Below are positions 1-9,995 of a stretch of 64,000 bases of DNA, in pieces. A program made the position numbers and the translations under genes. Positions within the stretch are counted from its first letter, which is position 1, and each line of letters starts with the position of its first letter. Origin of the DNA: Burkholderiales bacterium (lineage in GTDB: Bacteria > Pseudomonadota > Gammaproteobacteria > Burkholderiales > Burkholderiaceae_C). Below the pieces are notes generated by a model, which saw only the letters and a list, made by a program, of their open reading frames with translations, searched no databases and had not been told where the DNA came from. The stretch lies in assembly GCA_028868825.1 (NCBI GenBank), contig JAGWTU010000019.1, forward strand, positions 31,657-95,656, given 5' to 3'.

Positions 1-5
1 GCGGT

Positions 6-335
6 ATGAAGCAGCTGCGGATGAACATTGCGGCGACGGCGCTGATCGCGCTCGCGCCGGTGGCGATGGCCGCGCCGAAGACGATCCAACTGCCCCCCGA
101 CGCCGTCTTCCTCACGGCGAGCCCGCTGCCGGGCTACGCGCTGGCGCAGGCCAACTGCGTGGGCTGCCATTCGGCCGAGTACATGCTCTACCAGCCGCCG
201 ACGGCGCCGCGCGCCTACTGGGAAGCGATGGTCAAGCGCATGAAGGCGGTGTTCAAGGCGCCGGTGGAAGACGCCGCCATGCCGGCCATCGTCGACTACC
301 TGGCCAAGACCTACGGCGCGGAACGGGCCAGGTAG
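6..335 (+). CDS. sorB: SorB-like monohaem cytochrome c (sulfite dehydrogenase subunit)
   Basis: Small exported c-type cytochrome of 109 aa. Residues 1-22 look like a signal peptide ending in AMA, and the single haem site CVGCH lies at residues 51-55. The following QPP...YW..MV.RM pattern and the C-terminal IVDYLAKTYG resemble the cytochrome subunit of sulfite:cytochrome c oxidoreductase, which passes electrons from the molybdenum subunit to the respiratory chain in the periplasm. The catalytic subunit would be expected upstream, outside the window, so this partnership is inferred. The start ATG at 6 is almost at the window edge, so its ribosome site cannot be judged. It could instead be another small class I cytochrome. 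Confidence 0.8.
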   Translation: MKQLRMNIAATALIALAPVAMAAPKTIQLPPDAVFLTASPLPGYALAQANCVGCHSAEYMLYQPPTAPRAYWEAMVKRMKAVFKAPVEDAAMPAIVDYLAKTYGAERAR

Positions 336-438
336 GGTCGCGCCCGGGGCGGCCGGGCCGAGGGTCACGCCGGCGCGGCCGCCGCCGCACGGGGTCGCGC
401 CGCTAGAATTGCAGCTAGCTCCCGAGTAGCCGACCGCC

Positions 439-902
439 TTGCAAAACGCACCTGCCCAGCCCGTCCCGACCGTCGCCGCCGGGTCGTTCCTGACCCTGCA
501 TTACCGGCTCGCGGGGCCCGACGGTGCGTCGGTCGTCGACACCTTCGACGGCCCGCCGGCCACGCTCTCGCTCGGCCAGGGCCAGCTCGCGCCGGCGATC
601 GAGGCGCGGCTGATCGGTCTGGCCGAGGGCACGCGCGCGGCCTTCGACATGCCTGCCGGCGCCGCCTTCGGCATGCGCAACCCCGAGCTGATCCAGCGCG
701 TCAAGCGCTCGCTGCTGCTCGAACTCGGCGACCCCGAGGCCGACTATGCGGTCGGCGACGTCGTCGAGTTCCCGACCCCCGACGGCCAGGGCCGCTACGC
801 CGGCGTCGTGCGCGAGGCCGCGGCCGAGAGCCTGCTGTTCGATTTCAACCACCCGCTGGCCGGCTTGCCGGTGCGCTTCGAGGTGCAACTGCTGGGGGTC
901 TT

Positions 903-906
<4 letters not shown>
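439..906 (+). CDS. slpA: FKBP-type peptidyl-prolyl isomerase, SlpA family
   Basis: Cytoplasmic FKBP-fold prolyl isomerase/chaperone of 155 aa, close to the usual SlpA length. The FKBP part ([27 protein letters not shown]) is interrupted by the insert-in-flap segment [15 protein letters not shown] and closes with the family signature [15 protein letters not shown] near the C-terminus. No ATG fits, so the start is taken as TTG at 439, which is the longest reading and keeps the whole domain. The stop overlaps the GTG start of ispH (GTGA), so the two are translationally coupled, an slpA-ispH pairing also known from other proteobacteria. Confidence 0.9.
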
Positions 907-3264
<2,358 letters not shown>

Positions 3265-3295
3265 AGCGGCGACCTGGCCGCGCCCGGCCTTGGGC

Positions 3296-3301
3296 TAGAA
3301 T
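3296..3301 (+). promoter_or_regulatory. Possible -10 box of the tRNA-Ser gene
   Basis: TAGAAT lies 31 bp before the mature tRNA-Ser 5' end, in an otherwise GC-rich spacer after serS. This is a good sigma-70 -10 match, but no convincing -35 hexamer is visible at 16-18 bp upstream. The tRNA could therefore have its own promoter or ride on the serS transcript. Confidence 0.35.
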
Positions 3302-3332
3302 GCGCGGCTTCGCTGATCGCGAGACCACCTAC

Positions 3333-3424
3333 GGAGAGATGGCAGAGTGGTCGAATGCACCGGATTCGAAATCCGGCGTACGGGTCCTCCCGTACCGAGG
3401 GTTCGAATCCCTCTCTCTCCGCCA
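3333..3424 (+). tRNA. tRNA-Ser(CGA)
   Basis: Class II tRNA of 92 nt including an encoded CCA. The acceptor stem GGAGAGA (3333-3339) pairs with TCTCTCC (3414-3420), with G as discriminator. The anticodon arm CCGGA-TTCGAAA-TCCGG places anticodon CGA at 3367-3369, reading UCG. The long variable arm (TACGGG paired with CCCGTA) is diagnostic for serine. T-arm GGGTTCGAATCCC is intact. Confidence 0.97.
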
Positions 3425-3567
3425 AGCTCGCCTATGAAAACTGGGTGATGTTTGAGTGAAACCCATCTCAAAGCCCACCATCCCGGAAATGCATCGGGGT
3501 CAGTTGCGGTGATGCGACGTAGATCCTGGCCTACCCTTTGAGCCACCCGCCCGGCAGGATCGCCGGC

Positions 3568-3828
3568 ATGGGACAGATCAGCCACTCCACATCGATGGGT
3601 TACCGCGACCGGCCGTGCTCGTACTGCACGCGGTTCGTTGGCATGACCCCTGACGGCAGCGCCGCGCGCTGCGGGCTGCCGAACGCGGCGCGCGTGCGGT
3701 CACAGCCGCAGTGGGGGTGCAGCGGCTTCGAGCGCGAGATCGGCGCCGACGATGAGCCCGGGCCGCCGGGAGGCCAGGTCAGGGCGGCCCCCCGCGTGCT
3801 GGCCGCGACGACGGCTAGGGGAGCGTGA
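3568..3828 (+). CDS. Small cysteine-rich hypothetical protein
   Basis: Unrecognised small protein, probably cytoplasmic. The striking part is a compact block with PCSYCTRFVG, AARCGLPNAAR and PQWGCSGFEREIGADDE: four cysteines spaced like a small zinc-binding or Fe-S site, followed by an acidic stretch. The block looks protein-like and unlike a random GC-rich frame. The start is uncertain: TTG 3538, ATG 3568 and ATG 3595 are in frame, and 3595 would place the start just before the cysteine block. The C-terminal 25 residues after GPPGG look low-complexity. No function is proposed. Confidence 0.45.
   Translation: MGQISHSTSMGYRDRPCSYCTRFVGMTPDGSAARCGLPNAARVRSQPQWGCSGFEREIGADDEPGPPGGQVRAAPRVLAATTARGA
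3749..3770 (+). repeat. 22-bp direct near-repeat, copy 1
   Basis: ACGATGAGCCCGGGCCGCCG followed by GG matches copy 2 at 4997-5018 with one mismatch (T for G at the fifth base). Here it encodes the DDEPGPPG end of the small cysteine-rich protein. The two copies are about 1.25 kb apart in the same orientation. Confidence 0.5.
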
Positions 3829-4159
3829 CCTTAGCTCGGCGGCCGGCCTCGCTCTCTGGGGGCCTTCCCGCCACGCGGCGTCCGGTCCCTTTCCTCGAAG
3901 GACGCTTGGTTTGATCGGCCGGCTTCGGAAGCGGTTTTGTATGGGTCGCTTGCGCTGGCGCAATCTCGCCCTTTCCGGTCAGCCTCAGGGCTCCTCCGTC
4001 CAGCGTCTTGCAATAGGCGAGAAAGAGCGGAGTTGGCGAGTCACCGGCCGCAGCGCCGCGCGGCGAGCCGAGTCGGCCGTTCGCACGCTGGGCGGGCGTC
4101 GCCGAAATCAGGATGACGCTGACGGCCGGAGCCGCAATCCGATACGACTTTCGCTTCAT
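3815..4159 (-). CDS. Basic hypothetical protein (weak)
   Basis: Open frame of 114 codons, probably the second gene after the frame at 4172-4459, with 12 bp between them. The protein is basic, with a tail rich in Lys, Arg and Pro (THTKPLPKPADQTKRPSRKGTGRR) and a more ordinary middle (PLFLAYCKTLDGGALRLTGKGEI). Third-position GC is visibly lower than in the neighbouring housekeeping genes, and no clear ribosome site precedes the ATG. It may be a real accessory gene or a chance frame; nothing in it suggests a function. Confidence 0.28.
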   Translation of the reverse strand: MKRKSYRIAAPAVSVILISATPAQRANGRLGSPRGAAAGDSPTPLFLAYCKTLDGGALRLTGKGEIAPAQATHTKPLPKPADQTKRPSRKGTGRRVAGRPPESEAGRRAKVTLP

Positions 4160-4171
4160 CGTGCGCTCGGA

Positions 4172-4459
4172 TTAGCGCGGCGGGAGGTCGGTGCGGCGTT
4201 CCTCGCTCTCGCGCAGCAAGAACGCGTTGAAGTCAACGCGATGCGCAGGCCCTGCCTCGACGGTCTCAGGTCTGGCGGTGCCACCCATGATCCGGATCGC
4301 CCGGGCCGTTGCCTTGCGTGGAAACTCGACAGTCGCACCGGCTCCCCCTTGCCGAAGGGTGAAGGAGCAGACGGGGACCGGCACGGGCATTGGGCGAAGT
4401 TTGCCAGACCTCAGGCTGGTTCGTGGTTGACCCTTCGCGCTCTGAGGTCGGCGCGGCAA
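4172..4459 (-). CDS. Hypothetical protein (weak)
   Basis: Open frame of 95 codons. A start at the internal ATG at 4390 gives about 72 residues with a reasonable composition (CSFTLRQGGAGATVEF, VDFNAFLLRESEERRTD). Codon use is milder than in neighbours, with third-position GC near 70 percent by eye. It lies directly upstream of the 3815-4159 frame. I do not recognise the protein, and a chance frame is not excluded. Confidence 0.3.
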   Translation of the reverse strand: MPRRPQSAKGQPRTSLRSGKLRPMPVPVPVCSFTLRQGGAGATVEFPRKATARAIRIMGGTARPETVEAGPAHRVDFNAFLLRESEERRTDLPPR

Positions 4460-4544
4460 CCGAGTCCGGTGGGCCCGGCGCTGTCGCCGCGCCGGTCAGG
4501 CTGCAGTGGGCGCCGTAGGTGGCGGCGGCGCCGTGAATGCGGCC

Positions 4545-4898
4545 CTAGAGGCCTGCCTCCTTCTTGAGTCCCAAGATGGCAGAGATCACGCTCGAAGACA
4601 CCGTCGCGTAGGGCGAGCCGGCGTCGAGCATCTTCTCGGCCTTGGCGTAGTCCTTCCGATTGATCGTTGCAGCGACAGCTCCGGCTTCACGGTGAAACGC
4701 GGCATGTTGCGAGAGGCATGTCGAGTAGGCCTTGAGCTGGCTGTATCGGGACTTCGCCTCGCCGTGCAGCCACTTGCCGAGGGCGCAGCAGTCATCCCGA
4801 GAAATCGTGGCTGCATCGGTGTCCTCGCGCTTGGCGATGGCCATGCGCAGTTTGACCTTCCACTCGGTGTGCGCGCCAGATGCTTGTGCTAGATCCAT
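4545..4898 (-). CDS. Stand-alone CZB-domain (zinc-binding sensor) protein
   Basis: A 117-aa soluble protein that is essentially one CZB (chemoreceptor zinc-binding) domain. The hallmark residues are visible in order: an early H in HTEWKVKLR, the core C in DDCCALGKWL, and the paired histidines in SQHAAFHREAG, which together ligate zinc in this family. CZB domains usually sit at the end of chemoreceptors or diguanylate cyclases and sense zinc or oxidants; here there is no partner domain. The ATG at 4898 has a GAGGAA ribosome site. There is no chemotaxis gene beside it, so the partner is unknown. Confidence 0.75.
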   Translation of the reverse strand: MDLAQASGAHTEWKVKLRMAIAKREDTDAATISRDDCCALGKWLHGEAKSRYSQLKAYSTCLSQHAAFHREAGAVAATINRKDYAKAEKMLDAGSPYATVSSSVISAILGLKKEAGL

Positions 4899-5299
4899 GG
4901 TGTTCCTCGATCAAGAATTGACGCGCCCGGCCCCGGGCTGTCGTCTGCTCGACTCTTCGGCACAGCCTCATCAGACTTGAGGCCGATTGCATCGGCACGA
5001 GGAGCCCGGGCCGCCGGGCGGTGCCTCCCTCCGCGGTCGATGTGAGCAGCTTTCCGGTCGGCTTTCCGCCACGTCGGCGTGGGCGTCGCGGTGCACTCAG
5101 TCGCTGCACGCGCGCCAACGGGCGCCGTGGGTCCGGCCGCCGAGTCCGCGCGCCGGTCTGCTTGCCGGCAACGGCGGGCATCCCAGGCAACGACCCGTCA
5201 ACTGCGTCACGGTTGAACCTGGCCCCCCCTTGAACGAGGGGCTTTGGGCGAGCCGCCGATGCCCTACGCTTGCGGCCCACCCATCGACCCCGGACCCGC
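4899..5299. other. Non-coding stretch between a CZB gene and a small hypothetical gene
   Basis: About 400 bp with no convincing gene. It probably holds the promoter of the leftward CZB gene. It contains one copy (4997-5018) of a 22-bp near-repeat whose other copy is at 3749-3770, and a short CCCCT/AGGGG hairpin at 5226-5241. Frames crossing this stretch have no recognisable content. Confidence 0.5.
4997..5018 (+). repeat. 22-bp direct near-repeat, copy 2
   Basis: Second copy of the 3749-3770 element, one mismatch. Here it lies in non-coding DNA. It could be the remnant of a second cysteine-rich gene or a product of slippage; GC-rich sequence makes chance resemblance possible. Confidence 0.5.
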
Positions 5300-5524
5300 A
5301 TGCGCTTCATCGTCTCAGACGTCACCGGACACGACATCGCCTTGCTCGACTCGGCCGGCCGGCGTCATGCGGCGCGTCTGCTGGAGACCTCGCTGAAGGT
5401 CGGTGTCGAAGTCCACGGCGGGCACCCGGTTCGCGGTTTCGCGATCCTCACCGAGCCGGGCACCGGCCGCGCCTGCCCCGTCGTCTACGAATCCGTCGGC
5501 CGTCGCGCAGCCGGGTCGGCCTAA
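5300..5524 (+). CDS. Small hypothetical protein
   Basis: Unrecognised protein of 74 aa from ATG 5300 (a longer reading from 5270 adds only an arginine/proline leader). The sequence MRFIVSDVTGHDIALLDSAG and GVEVHGGHPVRGFAILTE alternates hydrophobic residues as in a small beta-barrel, and codon use is typical of the genome. It ends 34 bp before the convergent response regulator. No function is proposed. Confidence 0.45.
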   Translation: MRFIVSDVTGHDIALLDSAGRRHAARLLETSLKVGVEVHGGHPVRGFAILTEPGTGRACPVVYESVGRRAAGSA

Positions 5525-5558
5525 TCCGCGGCCCATGCGCTAGCCGGTACCCGCAGGC

Positions 5559-5933
5559 TCAGGACCCGGGTCGCGACAGCCGCTCGACGATCTCGATGAG
5601 ACGCAGCGGGCTGAACGGCTTGGAGAGGTAGTCGTCGGCGCCGGCGTCGCGGCCGATGCCGAGGTCGTTGCGATGGCCACGGGCGCTGACGAGAACGACC
5701 TTGGTCGCGCGTGTCGCAGCATCACCCTTGATGTGCTCGCACAGCTGCAGGCCGTCGATCGAGCCCGGCATCATGATGTCGAGCAGGACCAGATCGGGCC
5801 GCCATTCGAGCACCTGGAGCCAGCCGGCGTCGGCGTCGAAGGCCTCGCGCAGTTCGCGTCCCTCATCTTCGAGCGTGGCGCGCAGCAGGCGGCGGATGTC
5901 GGACTGGTCTTCGACGATCAGGATCTTCTTCAC
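5559..5933 (-). CDS. Single-domain CheY-like response regulator
   Basis: Receiver domain without an output domain, 124 aa. From the GTG start at 5933 the acidic pair is E8-D9, the phospho-acceptor is D52 (LVLLDIMMPG), the switch residue lies in VLVSARG and the conserved lysine in DDYLSKPF. A longer reading to ATG 5996 adds a non-homologous leader, so GTG 5933 is preferred. Such proteins relay phosphate between kinases or bind a target by protein contact. No histidine kinase is adjacent; the next gene is divergent, so the partner is elsewhere. Confidence 0.85.
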   Translation of the reverse strand: MKKILIVEDQSDIRRLLRATLEDEGRELREAFDADAGWLQVLEWRPDLVLLDIMMPGSIDGLQLCEHIKGDAATRATKVVLVSARGHRNDLGIGRDAGADDYLSKPFSPLRLIEIVERLSRPGS

Positions 5934-6076
5934 GGTGCAACGCGTCCGGGTTCTGGTGTGGGGGGCGGGCAACTGTTCGATATACCGGTGCTGCACGGGT
6001 TATCGGCAGCGGCATCCCGGGCTTGAGCGGCGCCCGGGACATCGGCGTACGGGCTTGCAGGCACAATCGGTGCGAC

Positions 6077-6988
6077 ATGCCGACCCCATCCCGTGCGCTC
6101 GCCTTGTTGTTGGCCCTGGCCTGGCTCGGCGGCTGCTCGACGCGGTCCGCCAACGTCCAGCCGCTGCCGGCCAGCGCGGCCGAATTCGCCGCCTGGGACT
6201 GCGACCACATCGAGGACGAGATCGACATCGTGCAGCAGCGCGCCGCCGACGTCGCGTACGCGGTCGACGAGCGCTCGGGCAACAACATCGTCGCGCTGGG
6301 CGTCGGACTCACGCTGTTCTGGCCCGCCGTGCTGGCGATGCGTCCCAACGGGCTCGAGGCAGCCGAGCTGGCGCGCCTGAAGGGCCGCGACGAGGCGCTG
6401 CGCACGGCCCTGCGTGAGCAGCGCTGCCCCGCCCGCGACGAGACCCTGCCGGCGGCGCGCGCCGCGGCGTTGCCGGTGGCCATCGGCGAGCGCCTGGTCT
6501 ACGAGAACCGCACCGAAGCCCGCGGACCGGCGGGCGAATGGGCGCTGCGCGTCACGGCGCTGCGTCGCGGCGACATGGAATACCGCGTCGAAGGTCCCGG
6601 CGGCGGCGCGTGGAAGCAGGATCTGGCGGGCAATATCGTCGCCGCGCCGGCGGGCCAGCTGCAATGGCCGCACCTGTTGCGCCACGAGTTGGACCTCGGC
6701 GGCGTGACGGCGGGTGACATCGTGGTGGCCCAGGATCCGCTGCAGCGCGCGCGCATGCGCGGCCAGGTCGTCGCCGTCGGGCCGCAGACGATCGCCGGCC
6801 GGCGCTTCGATGTCGCCGTCATCGAACTCTTCGGCGACGCGCCCCGCGGCGACGCCTCGACGCGCGTCGAAGGCGTCATCGTCGTCGACCGCCACAGCGG
6901 CATCCTGTTGCGGCTCGACCTGCGCAGTGCGCAGGCGCCGTTCAATCTGCAGCGTCGTCTGACGCGCATCGAGGCCGCGTCGCGCTGA
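6077..6988 (+). CDS. Lipoprotein of unknown function
   Basis: Exported lipoprotein of 303 aa. The N-terminus has a hydrophobic signal with lipobox LGGC, making C20 the probable lipidated residue. A hydrophobic stretch follows (NNIVALGVGLTLFWPAVLAM), then an RLKGRDEALRTAL helix. The C-terminal half looks like beta-sheet and contains the paired statements of an envelope protein, such as FDVAVIELFGDAPRG and VIVVDRHSGILLRLDL. ATG 6077 is chosen over the upstream in-frame start at 6023 because it begins the signal sequence. I recognise no characterised homologue. Confidence 0.7.
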   Translation: MPTPSRALALLLALAWLGGCSTRSANVQPLPASAAEFAAWDCDHIEDEIDIVQQRAADVAYAVDERSGNNIVALGVGLTLFWPAVLAMRPNGLEAAELARLKGRDEALRTALREQRCPARDETLPAARAAALPVAIGERLVYENRTEARGPAGEWALRVTALRRGDMEYRVEGPGGGAWKQDLAGNIVAAPAGQLQWPHLLRHELDLGGVTAGDIVVAQDPLQRARMRGQVVAVGPQTIAGRRFDVAVIELFGDAPRGDASTRVEGVIVVDRHSGILLRLDLRSAQAPFNLQRRLTRIEAASR

Positions 6989-7172
6989 TGCTCGAATGCC
7001 GTCAGACGACGGTTTCTCGGTTCCGCGATGCTCCGAAAACCGCCGTTTCATTGCGGATTCCGAGGGTCGTTCGCGAGCCCCAAAAGGCAACAATTATTTA
7101 CCGCTGGCCCACTGCGGCGATACCGCCGGCGCTCAGCATGCGGCCATGCCTTTACGAACTCCTGGAGCACCG

Positions 7173-7820
7173 ATGAAGATCCATTCGATTCATCTGCATG
7201 CGCGCCTGCGGGCCCTGCAGGGCGTGGCATGCACCGGGGCGCTGCTGTCGGCGCTGACGTTGGGACTGGCCGGCACGGCGGCGGCGCAGCCCGCGCCGCC
7301 GATGGCCGACGCCGCGGGTGCCATGCACCCGGCCTGGGGTCACGACGGTCACGACATGTCCCCGGGGATGGGTGGCGGCATGCACGAAGGCATGCACGAA
7401 GCCATGGGCGGTGGCATGCATGAAGGGATGATGCATCGCGGCATGGACCCGCGCCGCATCCACCGCATGCTCGAAGTGATGAAGGCCACGCCCGAGCAGC
7501 ATGCGCAGGTCAGGGCGATCATCGAGAAGGCGCATGCCGACATCCAGGCCCTGCGCCGGTCGTCGCAGGCCTCGCGCGGCCAGATGCACGCGCTGTTCGA
7601 GCAGCCGACCATCGACGCCAAGGCGGCCGAGTCGCTGCGTCAGCAGATGTCGGCCCAGCGCGACCAGATCGGCAAGCGCATGCTGCAGGCGCGCATCGAC
7701 GTGGCCAACGTGTTCACGCCGGCGCAGCGTCAGGCGCTGATCTCGCGCGTCAAGGAACACCGGGCCCTGCTCGAGCGCCAGCGCGCCGAGCGCGAGGCGT
7801 TCGCCAAGCGCGCACCCTGA
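7173..7820 (+). CDS. Spy/CpxP-family periplasmic protein with Met/His-rich insert
   Basis: Periplasmic protein of 215 aa, of the LTXXQ (Spy/CpxP) type: signal peptide ending about residue 38 (GTAAAQ), a disordered linker, then a helical cradle carrying two motif copies (TPEQHAQVRAIIEKAH and TPAQRQALISRVKEHR). Spy proteins are envelope chaperones; CpxP proteins restrain a sensor kinase. Between signal and cradle are near-repeats of GGGMHEGMHEAM/GGGMHEGMMHRGM, which could bind copper or another metal. The ATG at 7173 has a TGGAG ribosome site. An OmpR/kinase pair follows on the same strand, so a feedback role on that kinase is likely. Confidence 0.82.
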   Translation: MKIHSIHLHARLRALQGVACTGALLSALTLGLAGTAAAQPAPPMADAAGAMHPAWGHDGHDMSPGMGGGMHEGMHEAMGGGMHEGMMHRGMDPRRIHRMLEVMKATPEQHAQVRAIIEKAHADIQALRRSSQASRGQMHALFEQPTIDAKAAESLRQQMSAQRDQIGKRMLQARIDVANVFTPAQRQALISRVKEHRALLERQRAEREAFAKRAP

Positions 7821-7940
7821 TCGAGCCCGGCGCCGGCCGCGCGCTATGCTGTCGGCCTCGAGGGACCCGTCCCCGGCGGGCCCGGCACCGTCTCGATGCC
7901 CCCGCAATGGGGGCGGTTTCATTCCCAAGCTAGCCAAGCC

Positions 7941-8648
7941 ATGAGCCACCTTCTGCTGATCGACGACGATGCGCGACTGACCGAGATGGTCAGCGGCTAC
8001 CTGCGCAACAACGGCTACGAGGTCGACAGCGCACCGACGCTCGCCGCCGGGCGCGAGCAGCTCAAGCAGGGCAGCTACGACGCGCTCGTGCTCGACCTGA
8101 TGCTGCCCGACGGCGACGGCCTGGACTTCACGCGCGAGCTGCGCAGCCAGCCGCGCACGCGCCGCCTGCCGCTGCTGATGCTGACGGCGCGCGGCGAGCC
8201 GACCGACCGCATCGTCGGCCTCGAGATCGGCGCCGACGACTACCTGCCCAAGCCCTTCGAGCCGCGCGAGCTGCTGGCGCGCGTGAAGGCACTGCTGCGG
8301 CGCTCGGCGATGGACCAGGAGACCGAGGAGGACGAGGTGCTGAACTTCGGCCGCCTAGAGATCGACGTCGGCGCGCGCCAGGCGCGCCTGGACGGCGTGC
8401 CCTGCGATCTCACGAGCCATCAGTTCGAACTGCTGACCGTGCTCGCGCGCAGCCCCGGCCGCGTGCTCTCGCGCGACCAGATCATGGACCTGCTCAAGGG
8501 CCATCCGCTGGAGGCCTTCGACCGCAGCATCGATGTCCACATCTCGCGCATCCGCGCCCTCATCGAGGACGATCCGAAGGCACCCAAGCGCGTGCTCACG
8601 GTGCGCGGCGCCGGCTACGTGTTCGCCAAGAAGCAGGATTCCGAATAA
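7941..8648 (+). CDS. OmpR/CpxR-family response regulator
   Basis: Two-domain regulator of 235 aa. Receiver domain 1-120 has acidic residues D8-D10, phospho-acceptor D52 (LVLDLMLPDGDG) and the KPFEPREL lysine; winged-helix DNA-binding domain about 135-232 ends with VRGAGYVFA. The start ATG 7941 gives the exact family N-terminus. The histidine kinase gene begins 6 bp after the stop, and a Spy-like gene precedes, the arrangement seen for Cpx-type envelope-stress systems. Confidence 0.92.
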   Translation: MSHLLLIDDDARLTEMVSGYLRNNGYEVDSAPTLAAGREQLKQGSYDALVLDLMLPDGDGLDFTRELRSQPRTRRLPLLMLTARGEPTDRIVGLEIGADDYLPKPFEPRELLARVKALLRRSAMDQETEEDEVLNFGRLEIDVGARQARLDGVPCDLTSHQFELLTVLARSPGRVLSRDQIMDLLKGHPLEAFDRSIDVHISRIRALIEDDPKAPKRVLTVRGAGYVFAKKQDSE

Positions 8649-8654
8649 CGCCCG

Positions 8655-9995
8655 ATGCGCGCGCTGTACCTGCGCATCTACTTCACCATCGTCGCGGCGC
8701 TGGGGCTGTTCGCGCTGGTGTCGGGGTGGCTGGTGCACGGTCATCTGGCCGAGCAGCGCGCGCGCATCGAAGCCGCGGCGCACGACCGCGCGGCGGCCTG
8801 GGGCGAGCTGATCGAGCATGCGTTGCCCGACGCCTCGGCGCCGGCGGCACGGCAGATCGAGGCGCTGCAGGAATGGTCGCTGCGGCTGCGGCTGCCGCTG
8901 GCGCTGGACGACGCGCAGGGCCATCGCCTGGGGGCCTCGGAATCGTTCACGCGGCGCCAGGAGGACCCGCGCAGCGATCACCTGATGATCCAGTCGTTCC
9001 GCTTCGAGGATGGGCGCGAGCTCTGGGTCGCGCGGCGTCCGATGGGGCGCGGCCCGCCGGTGGTGGCGCCGCGCGCGTTCTGGCCCGCGGCCTGGAACGG
9101 CACCGCCGCCTGGACCGGCGGCTTCGAGCTCGCGGCGCTGCTGGTCGTGCTTTTCATCGCCGTGGCCGCCGGTTCCTGGCCGGTGGTGCGCCGGCTGACG
9201 CGCCGGCTGGAACTGCTCAAGGCTGGCGTCGAGGCCTTCGGCGCCGGCGCGCTGCACCAGCGCGTGGTCGAGGAGGGGCGCGACGAGGTCGCCGCGGTCG
9301 CTGCCAGCTTCAATCGCGCGGCCAAGCACATCGAGACCCTCGTGCGCTCGCACCAGAGCCTGCTCGCCAACGCCAGCCACGAGCTGCGCTCGCCGCTGGC
9401 GCGGCTGAAGATGGCGGTGACGATGATGGACGAGGCCGGGCCCGATCAGCGCGCGCGGCTGCGCGCCGAGATCGACACCGACATCTCGGAACTCGATGCG
9501 CTGGTCGAGGAGGTGCTGCTGGCCAGCCGGCTCGATGCCCCAACGGTGGCGCTGGCGCAGGACCCGGTCGACCTGCTGGCGATGTCGGCCGAGGAGGCGG
9601 CGCGCGTGCAGGCCACCGCCAGTGGCGACCATGTGCAGCTGCGCGGCGAGGAGCGCCTGCTGCGGCGCGCCGTGCGCAACCTGCTCGAGAACGCGCGCCG
9701 CTACGGCGGCGGCGAGGTCGCGGTCGAGGTCTCGGCGCGGCCCGGTCGCGTCGAGATCGCCGTCGCCGACCGCGGGCCCGGCGTGCCGCCCGAATACCGC
9801 GAGCGCATCTTCGAGGCCTTCTTCCGCCTGCCCGGGCACGCCGAGACGGCGGGCGGCGTCGGGCTCGGGCTCTCGCTGGTGCGCCAGATCGCCGCGCGCC
9901 ATGGCGGCGATGTGCGCTGCGAGGCGCGCGAGGGCGGCGGCAGCCGCTTCGTCATCGGCCTGCCGCTGGCCGCGGCGCCGCTCAGGCCGGCTTGA
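8655..9995 (+). CDS. Envelope-sensing histidine kinase (CpxA-like)
   Basis: Inner-membrane sensor kinase of 446 aa, partner of the regulator just upstream. TM1 about residues 8-30, a periplasmic sensor loop of about 115 residues, TM2 about 155-178, HAMP, then the dimerisation domain with phospho-accepting H242 (ASHELRSPLARLK). The ATPase domain shows the N box NLLENARRYG, G1 DRGPGVP, F box FEAFFR and G2 GGVGLGLSL. The stop overlaps the 3' end of the convergent DUF3717 gene by 14 bp. Confidence 0.92.
   Translation: MRALYLRIYFTIVAALGLFALVSGWLVHGHLAEQRARIEAAAHDRAAAWGELIEHALPDASAPAARQIEALQEWSLRLRLPLALDDAQGHRLGASESFTRRQEDPRSDHLMIQSFRFEDGRELWVARRPMGRGPPVVAPRAFWPAAWNGTAAWTGGFELAALLVVLFIAVAAGSWPVVRRLTRRLELLKAGVEAFGAGALHQRVVEEGRDEVAAVAASFNRAAKHIETLVRSHQSLLANASHELRSPLARLKMAVTMMDEAGPDQRARLRAEIDTDISELDALVEEVLLASRLDAPTVALAQDPVDLLAMSAEEAARVQATASGDHVQLRGEERLLRRAVRNLLENARRYGGGEVAVEVSARPGRVEIAVADRGPGVPPEYRERIFEAFFRLPGHAETAGGVGLGLSLVRQIAARHGGDVRCEAREGGGSRFVIGLPLAAAPLRPA

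Noticed and set aside
5226..5241. CCCCT-TGAACG-AGGGG hairpin as terminator
   Set aside because: Only five base pairs and a weak T run (CTTTG) after it; not convincing as an intrinsic terminator.
3333..5524. Integrated element at tRNA-Ser
   Set aside because: No integrase, no repeated tRNA 3' end and no phage or plasmid gene; kept only as a weak finding.
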